Shown: positions 1 to 6,690, numbered from the stretch's first letter. The stretch: 8,615 nucleotides of DNA from an uncultured Clostridia bacterium (GCA_946623485.1 CAMORF010000082.1:1-8615); one strand, 5' to 3'. The notes: a model not told the origin generated them from the sequence alone. Translations and numbers: made by a program.

Positions 1-126
1 TAAAAATCAACCGATGATTCGGCGAATTGCACTCTGGCTGTCACGTGCCGGGATCACTCACAAAGTGCTCGGAACGATCCCTTAGGAGCCCGCCCCCCTG
101 TGTCACTGCCACCCGGGAACTGAGCT
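1..126. other. Left-edge non-coding stretch downstream of the esterase gene
   Basis: No gene is supported here. The stretch follows the stop codon of the minus-strand esterase. It contains a separated inverted repeat, GGGATC at 50-55 with GATCCC at 76-81, and inside it CACT (55-58) with AGTG (64-67). Near the edge, CCGA/TCGG (11-22) forms a 4-bp stem followed on the minus strand by TTGATTTTTA, which could be a weak terminator for the esterase transcript. The stem is too short for confidence. Confidence 0.3.
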
Positions 127-1263
127 TTACTCATCAAAAAGATACTTTAAGATGCTGATAAATTCATTCTCTTCATCAGACATCTGATTAGACATCTGAT
201 TATTTCCAAACATCCGTGCAATCGCATTATCCTGCAGTTGGTTAAACCGCTTCGTCTGAGGCGTCCCGTCTACCCCATCATAAGCATGAGGAACTCCAGG
301 TTCTACATAAAGCTCTGTGAATACACCTGCCTGCATAAGCTTCTGCGCATAATCCATGTCTTCATCACAGAAAAGATCCAGGCTTCCCACAATGATGAAC
401 GTCTCCGGCAAGCCTTTCAGCTGATCGACAGTTGCCGTTGCCGGTGAATAATAGATCATCTCCTCGTCGCTCAGTTCCTTCTCCTGTCCTGCAAGCACAT
501 CTCCCCATCCTGAGACGTTGTTCTCCTTTGTCCAGACAAATTCCCCTGCATATTCATTATTGTATAGATCATCTTTGCCGCCGGTACGATAGTCAAGCAT
601 CGGATAGAGCAGCACCTGCCCTTTCAGCGGAACCTTTCCCTTATCCCGGTTATAAAGAGCCAGACGTGCGGTCAGTCCTCCGCCGGCGCTGTCTCCCTCA
701 ATGATGATATTGTCCGGGTCCACATTTAACTCATCTGCATGTTCATACACATAAAGCAGACCGGCATACGCATCTTCCAGTTCCATGGGAGATTGATAAG
801 ACGGATCCTTCACAAGCGTATAGTCAACAGATACAACCGTGCAATTGTTCGCATCAGCAATGTTTTTTATGCTGTCTTCAAACAGCCCGGTACTGCCAAA
901 CTGATATCCTCCGCCATGCATGTAATAAATAACCGGTGTAATCTCATCGTCTTCGGCCTGATCCGGACGGAAAACATAAAGATTCAGCTTCCCGGTTCCC
1001 TGCGCGCCATCAATGGACAGTTTTTCCGCTTTCTTCGGCTCCAGTCCATCCGCATCCAGATCTTTATTGGTAAGCCCTACCGGTAACGCAAGTCCATCCA
1101 TGATCTGGTATTCTTCCGCAAGAAGATGTCCGGTTTTTGAAGCCGCTTCCGTCTCAGCCGCTTTCTCCGTCCCGGCTGCGGCATCCGCCGATTCTCCGGC
1201 AAACGCCGCAAAGGGGAGCCCCATGGAAAGTGTCAGAATCATCGGTAATATTGTCTTTCTCAT
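127..1263 (-). CDS. Exported alpha/beta-hydrolase (HSL-type esterase/lipase family)
   Basis: Predicted carboxylesterase of the hormone-sensitive-lipase (alpha/beta-hydrolase fold-3) family, 378 residues. Residues 1-22 look like a Sec signal peptide: RK at positions 2-3, a hydrophobic core, and an AFA cleavage site before Gly23. No lipobox cysteine is present, so the enzyme is probably secreted or loosely wall-associated. An Ala/Glu/Thr-rich linker follows (about 24-45). The oxyanion-hole motif HGGG is at 116-119, the nucleophile elbow GDSAGG at 190-195 (Ser192), the likely acid is Asp296 in SLDLFCDED, and the His is His326 in VPHAYDG, so the triad is complete. The start is supported by AGGAGG at 1270-1275, six bases upstream. 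The last ~25 residues are acidic and contain a duplicated NQMS. Short-chain acyl esters are likely substrates, but the real substrate (for example acetylated glycans) cannot be read from sequence. Confidence 0.9.
   Translation of the reverse strand: MRKTILPMILTLSMGLPFAAFAGESADAAAGTEKAAETEAASKTGHLLAEEYQIMDGLALPVGLTNKDLDADGLEPKKAEKLSIDGAQGTGKLNLYVFRPDQAEDDEITPVIYYMHGGGYQFGSTGLFEDSIKNIADANNCTVVSVDYTLVKDPSYQSPMELEDAYAGLLYVYEHADELNVDPDNIIIEGDSAGGGLTARLALYNRDKGKVPLKGQVLLYPMLDYRTGGKDDLYNNEYAGEFVWTKENNVSGWGDVLAGQEKELSDEEMIYYSPATATVDQLKGLPETFIIVGSLDLFCDEDMDYAQKLMQAGVFTELYVEPGVPHAYDGVDGTPQTKRFNQLQDNAIARMFGNNQMSNQMSDEENEFISILKYLFDE
178..201. repeat. 12-bp perfect in-frame tandem duplication in the esterase C-terminus
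   Basis: AGACATCTGATT occurs twice head to tail (178-189 and 190-201). On the coding strand this gives AATCAGATGTCT twice, encoding NQMSNQMS at residues 355-362. The unit is four codons, so the frame is preserved. It lies beyond the catalytic core, in the acidic tail, and looks like a recent slippage duplication. Confidence 0.9.
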
Positions 1264-1298
1264 ATTGTTCCTCCTGTTCTTTTTTCATGCTTTCCTCT

Positions 1299-1342
1299 CT
1301 ATCAAGTTCTATCAGTTATACGCTATCAGTTCTATCAGTGTA
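1299..1342. repeat. Four CTATCA boxes upstream of the esterase gene
   Basis: CTATCA occurs at 1299, 1309, 1323 and 1332, as two imperfect copies of a ~20-bp unit (CTATCAAGTTCTATCAGT, then CTATCAGTTCTATCAGT). On the transcribed strand the boxes read ACTGATAG or CTTGATAG. Spacing within each pair is 9-10 bp, about one helical turn, which suits repeated protein binding. They lie between the esterase start and its putative promoter, in the expected 5' untranslated region. They could be operator sites or only slippage repeats. Confidence 0.7.
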
Positions 1343-1365
1343 CGCTTTCGCACGTTTATGTGCAA
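1337..1365 (-). promoter_or_regulatory. Putative weak sigma-A promoter for the esterase gene
   Basis: On the minus strand TTGCAC (1360-1365) and TACACT (1337-1342) are separated by 17 bp. Spacing is ideal but both hexamers are imperfect (about three and four of six consensus bases). The site lies downstream of the treR terminator, so the esterase needs some promoter in this interval. The -10 overlaps the last CTATCA box. Confidence 0.3.
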
Positions 1366-1399
1366 CGATTCAGTACCCCTGTGAAAAAAACTATGCGTG

Positions 1400-1424
1400 A
1401 AAAAACGGCATCCTCAGATGCCGT
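1400..1424 (-). terminator. Intrinsic terminator of treR, with the stop codon in its loop
   Basis: On the minus strand ACGGCATC (1424-1417), loop TGAG (1416-1413) and GATGCCGT (1412-1405) form a perfect 8-bp stem, followed by an uninterrupted T run through 1400. A second T run lies at 1390-1384. The treR TGA stop is the first three bases of the loop, so the terminator is built from the last codons of the gene and translation reaches the loop itself. It separates treR transcription from the downstream esterase. Confidence 0.88.
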
Positions 1425-2184
1425 CTTCCCATCCGCCATCTTCCTGCGGAGATACTTTCTTCTCTTTGTGGCGCAGCGCCGTGGTCTGGAAGGTGAAATA
1501 ATCAGGACGGTGGCGGGACTGGGTCCATTCAAACATGACCCCCTCCGAATTAAAGGTCTGCCCGGTGACCACTGCCAGCGTGTCATATCCCTTCAGGTCA
1601 AGGGAATCCTCGTCAATCTGGGTGACCCGCTCCACGGTAATCGTCCGCTTGCTCATGACGATGCTCATGTTCAGGTCGTGCTCGATATAATTATATACCG
1701 ACTGCACGCAGATCTCCTTCGTCAGTCCGGGAACAAGCCGCTTGTCAAACAGGTTGACATCGAAAACACATGGATCCCCGTCCAGCGAACGCACCCTCTG
1801 AATATAATACAGCTCCGTCCCGATCGGGAATCCTGTCCGCCTCGAGATATGCTCATCCGCTGTCAGCTCCGTAAACCGGATCAGCTTCGTCGTTGTCTTA
1901 AGGTTGTTCCGCCTGGCGCTCTCCCCGAACGACTCAATCCCTGCGATCAAAAACGGCGGAGTCTGCGTCTTGGTGTAAATGACCCTGACGCCCCTTCCGT
2001 GCATCGGTTGTACGTACCCCTCCTCGGCAAGCATCGCAATCGCGCGGCGCACCGTATTGCGGGAACAGTCAAACCGAATGATCAGCTGATTCTCTGAAGG
2101 CATCAGCGACTGATAAGGAAGCCGTTCAGATTCAATGTCCGCTTTCAGTTCTTTGTAAATCGCTTCAAATTTTGACTTTGGCAT
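1414..2184 (-). CDS. treR: TreR-like trehalose operon repressor (GntR family, UTRA domain)
   Basis: Transcriptional repressor of the GntR/HutC subfamily, 256 residues from the ATG at 2184. The N-terminal winged helix (about 1-70) has the family pattern MPSENQL, then SRNTVRRAIAMLAEEGYV, then HGRG in the wing. The C-terminal UTRA effector domain spans about 90-236 and carries stretches closely resembling remembered Bacillus TreR: VPGLTKEIC (151-159), LDLKGYD (195-201) and TQSRHRPDYF (221-230). In known TreR proteins this domain binds trehalose-6-phosphate and releases the operator, so that ligand is inferred here. An in-frame GTG lies at 2193, but the SD-like GGTGGAG (2195-2201) ends one base from it and ten bases from the ATG, so ATG is preferred. 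No trehalose PTS or phosphotrehalase gene is in the window, so its targets may be elsewhere. A tail of ~20 residues extends past the UTRA domain. Confidence 0.85.
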   Translation of the reverse strand: MPKSKFEAIYKELKADIESERLPYQSLMPSENQLIIRFDCSRNTVRRAIAMLAEEGYVQPMHGRGVRVIYTKTQTPPFLIAGIESFGESARRNNLKTTTKLIRFTELTADEHISRRTGFPIGTELYYIQRVRSLDGDPCVFDVNLFDKRLVPGLTKEICVQSVYNYIEHDLNMSIVMSKRTITVERVTQIDEDSLDLKGYDTLAVVTGQTFNSEGVMFEWTQSRHRPDYFTFQTTALRHKEKKVSPQEDGGWEDGI

Positions 2185-2194
2185 ATTAATCACG

Positions 2195-2201
2195 CTCCAC
2201 C
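2195..2201 (-). promoter_or_regulatory. treR ribosome binding site that decides the start
   Basis: GGTGGAG on the minus strand lies 10 bases before the ATG at 2184 but only one base before the in-frame GTG at 2193. The GTG is therefore too close to be used, and the protein begins MPKSKF. Confidence 0.6.
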
Positions 2202-2217
2202 CACTGAAACATTTCCT

Positions 2218-2227
2218 TGTTTAAACA
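2218..2227. promoter_or_regulatory. Candidate TreR autoregulatory operator (TGTTTAAACA)
   Basis: A perfect 10-bp palindrome lies between the treR -10 box and its SD. With the flanking base it reads TTGTTTAAACAT, which shares its TTGT..ACA outline with the remembered Bacillus tre operator TTGTATATACAA. It would sit just downstream of the expected transcription start near 2232, a normal place for self-repression. The operator role is inferred. Confidence 0.45.
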
Positions 2228-2238
2228 TACCATTTATC

Positions 2239-2266
2239 ATTATAATACAGATTTCAAATCCGTCAA
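2239..2266 (-). promoter_or_regulatory. Sigma-A-like promoter of treR, overlapping the proA stop codon
   Basis: On the minus strand TTGACG (2266-2261) and a perfect TATAAT (2244-2239) are separated by 16 bp. The TGA stop of proA (2265-2263) lies within the -35 hexamer, so the promoter starts inside the end of the preceding gene. It allows treR to be transcribed apart from proA. No terminator is visible between the two genes, so read-through from proA may also occur. Confidence 0.75.
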
Positions 2267-3576
2267 GTAGGAATTGATTGAAAATGAAACTGTTTTTTTC
2301 CGCTGGCATAGTCCGCGACGGTCTGTCCGGTGCCCTCGAGGAGATATTTGTATGTGACCAATCCGTCCAGTCCCACCGGTCCGCGGGCATGCAGCTTGCT
2401 TGTTGAGATTCCAACCTCCGCGCCAAATCCATAGCGGAACCCATCCGCAAAACGGGTCGAACAATTCCGGTAGACCCCCGCGGAATCCGTCAAGGTCATG
2501 AACCGCTCGGCTGCCGCGTCATCTTCCGTGATAATGCAATCGGTATGATGGGAGCCATACCGGTTGATGTGCGCGCACGCCTCCTCCACGCTGTCCACCA
2601 GCTTAACGGAAAGCACCAGATCCAGATATTCCGTCCGGAAATCTGTTTCCTCCATAACATCTTCCGGGGCAATCCCCCCCTTTTTGGCTGCAGCCTCCAG
2701 GATCCTGGCCACTTCTGCGGTTCCGCGCAGCCTGACGCCTGCCTCTCCCAGCGCCTTTGCCGCTTTCGGGAGAAATGTTTCTGCGATGTCTCTGTGTACG
2801 AGCAAAGTTTCCGTCGCGTTGCAGGCTGCCGTGTACTGCGTCTTGGCGTCAATCAGCACAGGAATTGCCAGGTCAAAATCCGCCGCCTTATCCACGTAGG
2901 TATGGCAGATGCCATCCGAATGCCCCATCACCGGAATCCTGGTATGATCCATGATATAGCGGACAAATGCATTTGACCCGCGCGGAATCAGGAGATCGAC
3001 GCAGTCATCGCACTCCAGCAATTCATCAATCTCGCTGTGCGCGGAAACCTGAAGAAGGCATCCCGCAGGAAGCCCTGCCTTTAACGCTGCCTCCGCGATC
3101 AGGTCAAACAGCACCTTGTTCGTGGAAGCCGTTTCCTTTCCGCCCTTCAGGACAGCGCAGTTTCCGCTCTTAATACACAGGCAGCTGATCTGCACCAGGG
3201 CATCCGGCCTTGCTTCAAAGATGATCCCGATCACACCGATCGGAACCGTCACCCGTTTCAGGACAAGCCCCTCATCCAGCTGCCGGTGCAGCGTCACCTT
3301 GCCCGCCGGATCCTCCAGCCCGATCAGGCTCTCAATGCCCGCAAGGCAATCCGCAAGCTTATGGGCATCAAACTTCAGACGCTTCATAATCGCAGGCGCA
3401 ATCCCATTCTCCTGCGCCCGCTCCAGGTCTTCCCGGTTCGCGTCAAAGATCTCCTGCTGATGCTCCCTGAGGGAACACGCCGCCAGACGCAGCGCCTCAT
3501 TGCGCACTCCTTTCCCCGCAGCAGCAACAGAAGGAGAAACCGCCTTCATTTCCAAAACTCTTTCACGGACAGACAT
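2263..3576 (-). CDS. proA: Gamma-glutamyl phosphate reductase (glutamate-5-semialdehyde dehydrogenase)
   Basis: Cytosolic enzyme of proline synthesis. It reduces gamma-glutamyl phosphate to glutamate-5-semialdehyde with NADPH, after glutamate 5-kinase (ProB). The protein is 437 residues and ALDH-like throughout. Visible hallmarks are the nucleotide-binding region around VPIGVIGIIFEARPD (111-125), KGGKE (144-148), the catalytic cysteine Cys252 in YTAACNATETLL, and the ProA signature around CAHINRYGSHHTDCI (334-348). The C-terminal GISTSKLHARGP (389-400) is also typical. It is about 20 residues longer than the 417-residue E. coli enzyme because of a C-terminal tail, which I recall as common in clostridial homologues. 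The start is well supported: GGGAGG at 3583-3588, six bases before ATG. proB is not adjacent; the upstream neighbour is the NUDIX-GNAT gene 91 bp away. Confidence 0.97.
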   Translation of the reverse strand: MSVRERVLEMKAVSPSVAAAGKGVRNEALRLAACSLREHQQEIFDANREDLERAQENGIAPAIMKRLKFDAHKLADCLAGIESLIGLEDPAGKVTLHRQLDEGLVLKRVTVPIGVIGIIFEARPDALVQISCLCIKSGNCAVLKGGKETASTNKVLFDLIAEAALKAGLPAGCLLQVSAHSEIDELLECDDCVDLLIPRGSNAFVRYIMDHTRIPVMGHSDGICHTYVDKAADFDLAIPVLIDAKTQYTAACNATETLLVHRDIAETFLPKAAKALGEAGVRLRGTAEVARILEAAAKKGGIAPEDVMEETDFRTEYLDLVLSVKLVDSVEEACAHINRYGSHHTDCIITEDDAAAERFMTLTDSAGVYRNCSTRFADGFRYGFGAEVGISTSKLHARGPVGLDGLVTYKYLLEGTGQTVADYASGKKQFHFQSIPT

Positions 3577-3594
3577 CCAAAACCTCCCTTAGCC

Positions 3595-3625
3595 AGTATA
3601 CCTGGTCAAAATGCTTCTGCGTCAA
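3595..3625 (-). promoter_or_regulatory. Putative proA promoter in a TCAAA-rich leader
   Basis: On the minus strand TTGACG (3625-3620) and TATACT (3600-3595) are good hexamers, but the 19-bp spacing is longer than ideal. The -10 lies in an inverted repeat, CCAG-TATAC-CTGG (3593-3605), that could be an operator. TTTGA (TCAAA on the plus strand) recurs at 3606, 3622, 3651, 3668 and 3679, twice within a TNTGCGTCAAA context. The recurrence may be chance or decayed repeats. Confidence 0.4.
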
Positions 3626-3667
3626 ACAGGCGTCTACATCAGGTATTCTATCAAACACGCTTCAACA

Positions 3668-4783
3668 TCAAATATGCGTCAAATCCGTCACATAAACAAT
3701 CGCTGTGCGCCGTTCCTTCATCGCCTCCACATATCTGTCTTTTTCAATGTGGTGATAATGAAGCCCCAGCCGCTCCATCACTTTGCGGGAATTATCATTT
3801 CCTTCATAATAATCCGCCCACACCCTCCTGAGGCCGAGATCCCTCTTCGCATGCAGCAAAAGTGCCTCTGCCGCCTCATGCATGATCCCCTTGCCCTGGT
3901 AAGGTTCCGCAAGCCAATACCCAAGGGCAGCCTCCACGCACACGCCGGATGGCAGACCTGTCTCATCCGCATCCTCCCAGATACGTCCGGGCCTGCTGCA
4001 AACCAGCGGATCTTCACTCTTCCTCTCATCAAAGAAGGTCAGCATACTGCCATCCGCATCCGCAAGGCGGAAATTCTGAAGCCCGACCGATCCGATCGGC
4101 TCTGCGGTATCACGGAGCACAATCGCATAGATCTCCGGACGCTTCAAGACAGCGCGGATCGAATTCCTGCTCTCAGCCACATCCCTGTGGGGAGGCCATC
4201 CGGCCCTTGGGCCGATCTCCGGGCTCCGCGCCCAACGATAAAGCGCCGAGGCATCCTCTTCCATCCACGGACGCAGGACCAACCGGTCCGTCACCAGGCA
4301 ATTATGCTCATTCAAGGAAGCATGGATAAGCTCCCCCTTTCGGTAAACCAGCTTCATTGAAAAAAAAGGAATCTCCGCATCCAGAATCAGCGGCAGGAAG
4401 ATCCGGTCACCGGCCCAATGCGGAATCTGTGTCAGCATGTCTTTCGGCAGCCACTCCAGGGTTCCCTCGTCACACTCCCTGAGCCGGATCTCATCGTTTC
4501 CATCCGCATCATGGAAGCCTGTCACCGTAAACAGATGCATGTACTCCGTCTCGTTTTCATCCGAAACAAATGTCACAATCCCGCAATAACGGTACTGATC
4601 CACCGCAAGGCCGGTTTCCTCCCAAACCTCACGCCGCATACATGCTTCCGGTGTTTCACCCTTCTCAAATTTACCGCCGACACCAATCCATTTTCCATGG
4701 TTAATGTCATCTTTCTTCGATATTCTATGCATCATCAGGACGCAGCCGTCCCTCACAATATGCACCAGCGTCGTCTCTTTCAT
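3668..4783 (-). CDS. NUDIX hydrolase-GNAT N-acetyltransferase fusion protein
   Basis: A single 371-residue frame joins two enzymes. Residues 1 to ~155 form a NUDIX domain of the MutT/8-oxo-dGTP diphosphatase type. The Nudix box (GX5EX7REUXEEXGU) is a perfect match at 37-59: Gly37, Glu43, Arg51-Glu52, Glu55-Glu56, Gly58. Residues ~163-371 form a RimJ/RimL-type GNAT domain: TDRLVLRPW (165-173), the acetyl-CoA loop YQGKGIMHEA (295-304), and NDNSRKVMERLGL (329-341). An unusual ~40-residue insert (240-283) separates the central strands. Both active sites look intact, so nucleotide sanitation and acetyl transfer may both occur; the acetyl acceptor (ribosomal protein N-terminus, antibiotic or small molecule) is unknown. 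SD is modest: AGAGG, nine bases before ATG. No frameshift or internal stop is visible at the junction, so the fusion appears real. The gene lies 155 bp after the EAL gene and 91 bp before proA. Confidence 0.9.
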   Translation of the reverse strand: MKETTLVHIVRDGCVLMMHRISKKDDINHGKWIGVGGKFEKGETPEACMRREVWEETGLAVDQYRYCGIVTFVSDENETEYMHLFTVTGFHDADGNDEIRLRECDEGTLEWLPKDMLTQIPHWAGDRIFLPLILDAEIPFFSMKLVYRKGELIHASLNEHNCLVTDRLVLRPWMEEDASALYRWARSPEIGPRAGWPPHRDVAESRNSIRAVLKRPEIYAIVLRDTAEPIGSVGLQNFRLADADGSMLTFFDERKSEDPLVCSRPGRIWEDADETGLPSGVCVEAALGYWLAEPYQGKGIMHEAAEALLLHAKRDLGLRRVWADYYEGNDNSRKVMERLGLHYHHIEKDRYVEAMKERRTAIVYVTDLTHI

Positions 4784-4818
4784 CCGGTGTCGCCTCTTTC
4801 ATCCGGCATCTATTCATT

Positions 4819-4912
4819 TATTCGGCATCACATCGTCCATCCGACTTCTTTTTGTTTATCCGGCATCACATCACTCATCCGACATCTTTTCATTATATTC
4901 GGCATCACATCG
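4819..4912. repeat. Imperfect 38-39-bp tandem repeats in the EAL/NUDIX-GNAT gap
   Basis: The core TATYCGGCATCACATC occurs at 4819, 4857 and 4896, giving periods of 38 and 39 bp. The second half of the unit also repeats (CATCCGACTTCTTTT, then CATCCGACATCTTTT). A shorter related piece, CATCCGGCATC, precedes it at about 4800, and the NUDIX-GNAT start codon itself lies in a CATCCGG context. Units are adjacent without spacers, so this is not CRISPR. The 155-bp gap holds no gene. A lone TATAAT on the minus strand (4897-4892) lacks a matching -35. Confidence 0.75.
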
Positions 4913-4938
4913 TTCCCCTGTTTCATTTCTCTCCGGCT

Positions 4939-6624
4939 TCAGTTCACAAGCTTCTCCGAATAAACCCGCATCCGGAGCCGTTTCATGAACGCTTCCTTCG
5001 GCAGCGGCTTGTCAAAATAAAAGCCCTGCGCGCGTAAGCAGTCCATCTCCTTCAGCATCCGGATCTGATCCGGCGTCTCTACGCCTTCCGCGATACACCG
5101 CATCCCCAGCTCTGATGCCATGGAAATAACATGTTTCATCATCACCGCGCTGCGGTCTCTGGTATCCGTCGTATAAGTCAGGAAGCTCCGGTCAATCTTA
5201 ATCTCACTGAAAGGAATATCCCGCAGCATACTCATGGAAGAATACCCCACGCCAAAATCATCCACGGACGTACGGATCCCCTCATCCTTCAGCTTACTGA
5301 CAAGCTCGCCCATCCGCTTCATATGCACAGAGCTTGTCGTCTCCGTCAGCTCCACGATTATCAGCTCATGCGGAATGTCATAACGGTTGATGATCTCCAC
5401 AATCTGTCTGGAAAGATTCGGATTATTGAGATGCATCCGTGAGAAATTTGTGGAGATTTCCACCGGTTTCCCGCCCATGTCGATCCAGCCGCGGATATCC
5501 CGGCAAACATGCTCAAGCATGTAAAAATCAAGATCGCAGATCAGCTTGCTGCGCTCCAGGACCGGAATAAACTGATCCGGCGGAACCACTTTCCCATCCC
5601 GGATCCACCGGCACAAAGCCTCCGCTCCAATGACCTCATTGTTCAGAAGGGAGACCTTCGGCTGATAATAAACCTGGAATTCCTCACGGGCAAGCGCCTC
5701 CGGAAATGCAAGCTCCACATGCCTTGCATTTTCCAGCATCCGGATAATCTGCTGGTCATAAACCAGGTACGGCGCATGCTTCATAAACCGCGCCATATTC
5801 ATGCAGGTCTGGGCAGCATCCACAATCTGCTCTGTCTTATGGAACTCATTGCTTCCGGGGCAGATCCCCGCCGTCGCACAGATCCGGTACGATTCCTCCT
5901 CGCCGGAGCCATACGGAATATAGGTTCCCTGCAGCATCTCCAGAAACCGGTCTGTCTTCTCATTCCGCACGACCGCGCCCAGATTATCCCCGCCGATCCG
6001 CCAGACAGCCTCAGGCTCCTCCAGGACATCCTCCAGCCGCTTCACGAACTCCCGCATCACATGAGTCCCATTCTCCCGGCCGATCTGCGCGTTCATCTCG
6101 CCGGTTCCGTTCACATTCATAAAGAAAACGGAAAACTCCCCGATCTGCCCACGCTGCATCAGCTCATTGATCCGGAAAATCCCAAACGTCAGGTTTTTCG
6201 AACCAAACGCAGCATCATGCGTCACACTGAACCGAAAGCCGTCCAGAAGATAGACGCTCTTCTTAATCAACGCAAACCCGGTGACGCATTTCAAAGCAAG
6301 ATCCCGATCCACCGTTTCCCAGGGGTTCCCCTTCTGAGGGCGGATCCGGAAGCAGATATAGGTTCCCCCAAACGTCTCCCGCTCCCATTCCTCCGGCCTC
6401 GCCTCCATGTCCGGATCATCCCTGAAAAATGACAACACCCGGGGACGCCTGCCGTTGTTCCTGGCAGCATCTCCGGGTCTCTCTTCAAACTCCAACGCGC
6501 CAATCTTCATCAACGGCGCAATCTGACCGATATACTCAGTATCCTTTTCACACATAAAAGCCTGGACCTTCTCTTCTTTTAAAAGAAAGTCCTGCAACAA
6601 ACTGAACCGATCCTGCACTGCCAT
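4939..6624 (-). CDS. Degenerate GGDEF-EAL protein, probable c-di-GMP phosphodiesterase
   Basis: A 561-residue protein with no signal peptide or membrane segment, so probably cytosolic. Residues 1 to ~135 are an unrecognised N-terminal region. A degenerate GGDEF domain follows (about 140-290): the signature is GGDNL (211-215), and in FFMNVNG (167-173) the usual metal-binding Asp is Asn170, so diguanylate cyclase activity is unlikely. No RxxD inhibitory site precedes it. The EAL domain (about 300-550) looks complete: Glu335-Ala-Leu with Arg339, Asn393, Glu425, Asp455-Asp456 in DDFGVGYSS, Lys476 in KIDRSF, Glu513 in AEGVET, and Gln533 in AQGFYF. Hydrolysis of c-di-GMP to pGpG is therefore predicted, with the GGDEF remnant possibly a GTP-sensing regulator. 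The ATG at 6624 has only a weak, crowded SD (GAAGAG directly before it; GGGG 13-16 bases upstream), so translation may be inefficient. It has its own promoter. Confidence 0.92.
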   Translation of the reverse strand: MAVQDRFSLLQDFLLKEEKVQAFMCEKDTEYIGQIAPLMKIGALEFEERPGDAARNNGRRPRVLSFFRDDPDMEARPEEWERETFGGTYICFRIRPQKGNPWETVDRDLALKCVTGFALIKKSVYLLDGFRFSVTHDAAFGSKNLTFGIFRINELMQRGQIGEFSVFFMNVNGTGEMNAQIGRENGTHVMREFVKRLEDVLEEPEAVWRIGGDNLGAVVRNEKTDRFLEMLQGTYIPYGSGEEESYRICATAGICPGSNEFHKTEQIVDAAQTCMNMARFMKHAPYLVYDQQIIRMLENARHVELAFPEALAREEFQVYYQPKVSLLNNEVIGAEALCRWIRDGKVVPPDQFIPVLERSKLICDLDFYMLEHVCRDIRGWIDMGGKPVEISTNFSRMHLNNPNLSRQIVEIINRYDIPHELIIVELTETTSSVHMKRMGELVSKLKDEGIRTSVDDFGVGYSSMSMLRDIPFSEIKIDRSFLTYTTDTRDRSAVMMKHVISMASELGMRCIAEGVETPDQIRMLKEMDCLRAQGFYFDKPLPKEAFMKRLRMRVYSEKLVN

Positions 6625-6690
6625 CTCTTCATGCCCCGTCTATTCTGTCGTTTCACCCCACCTACCGCACCCGTCAGCGGCTTACTCCCT

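Noticed and set aside
1154..1288. 44-codon minus-strand frame with an SD-like AGAGG, overlapping the esterase start in another frame, as a leader peptide.
   Set aside because: It overlaps the signal-peptide coding region, has no recognisable composition or motif, and the esterase has its own perfect SD. Overlap makes apparent coding signal unreliable.
1360..2097. 245-codon plus-strand frame antisense to treR.
   Set aside because: It is antisense to a well-supported GntR/UTRA gene and its translation shows no family motif.
3668..4783. Sequencing error joining two adjacent genes (NUDIX and GNAT).
   Set aside because: The frame is continuous through a sensible linker with no leftover SD or start immediately before the GNAT domain, so an artefact is not favoured, though resequencing could settle it.
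5509..6432. 307-codon plus-strand frame antisense to the EAL gene.
   Set aside because: Long antisense frames arise from codon bias here; the EAL protein on the other strand has all catalytic motifs.
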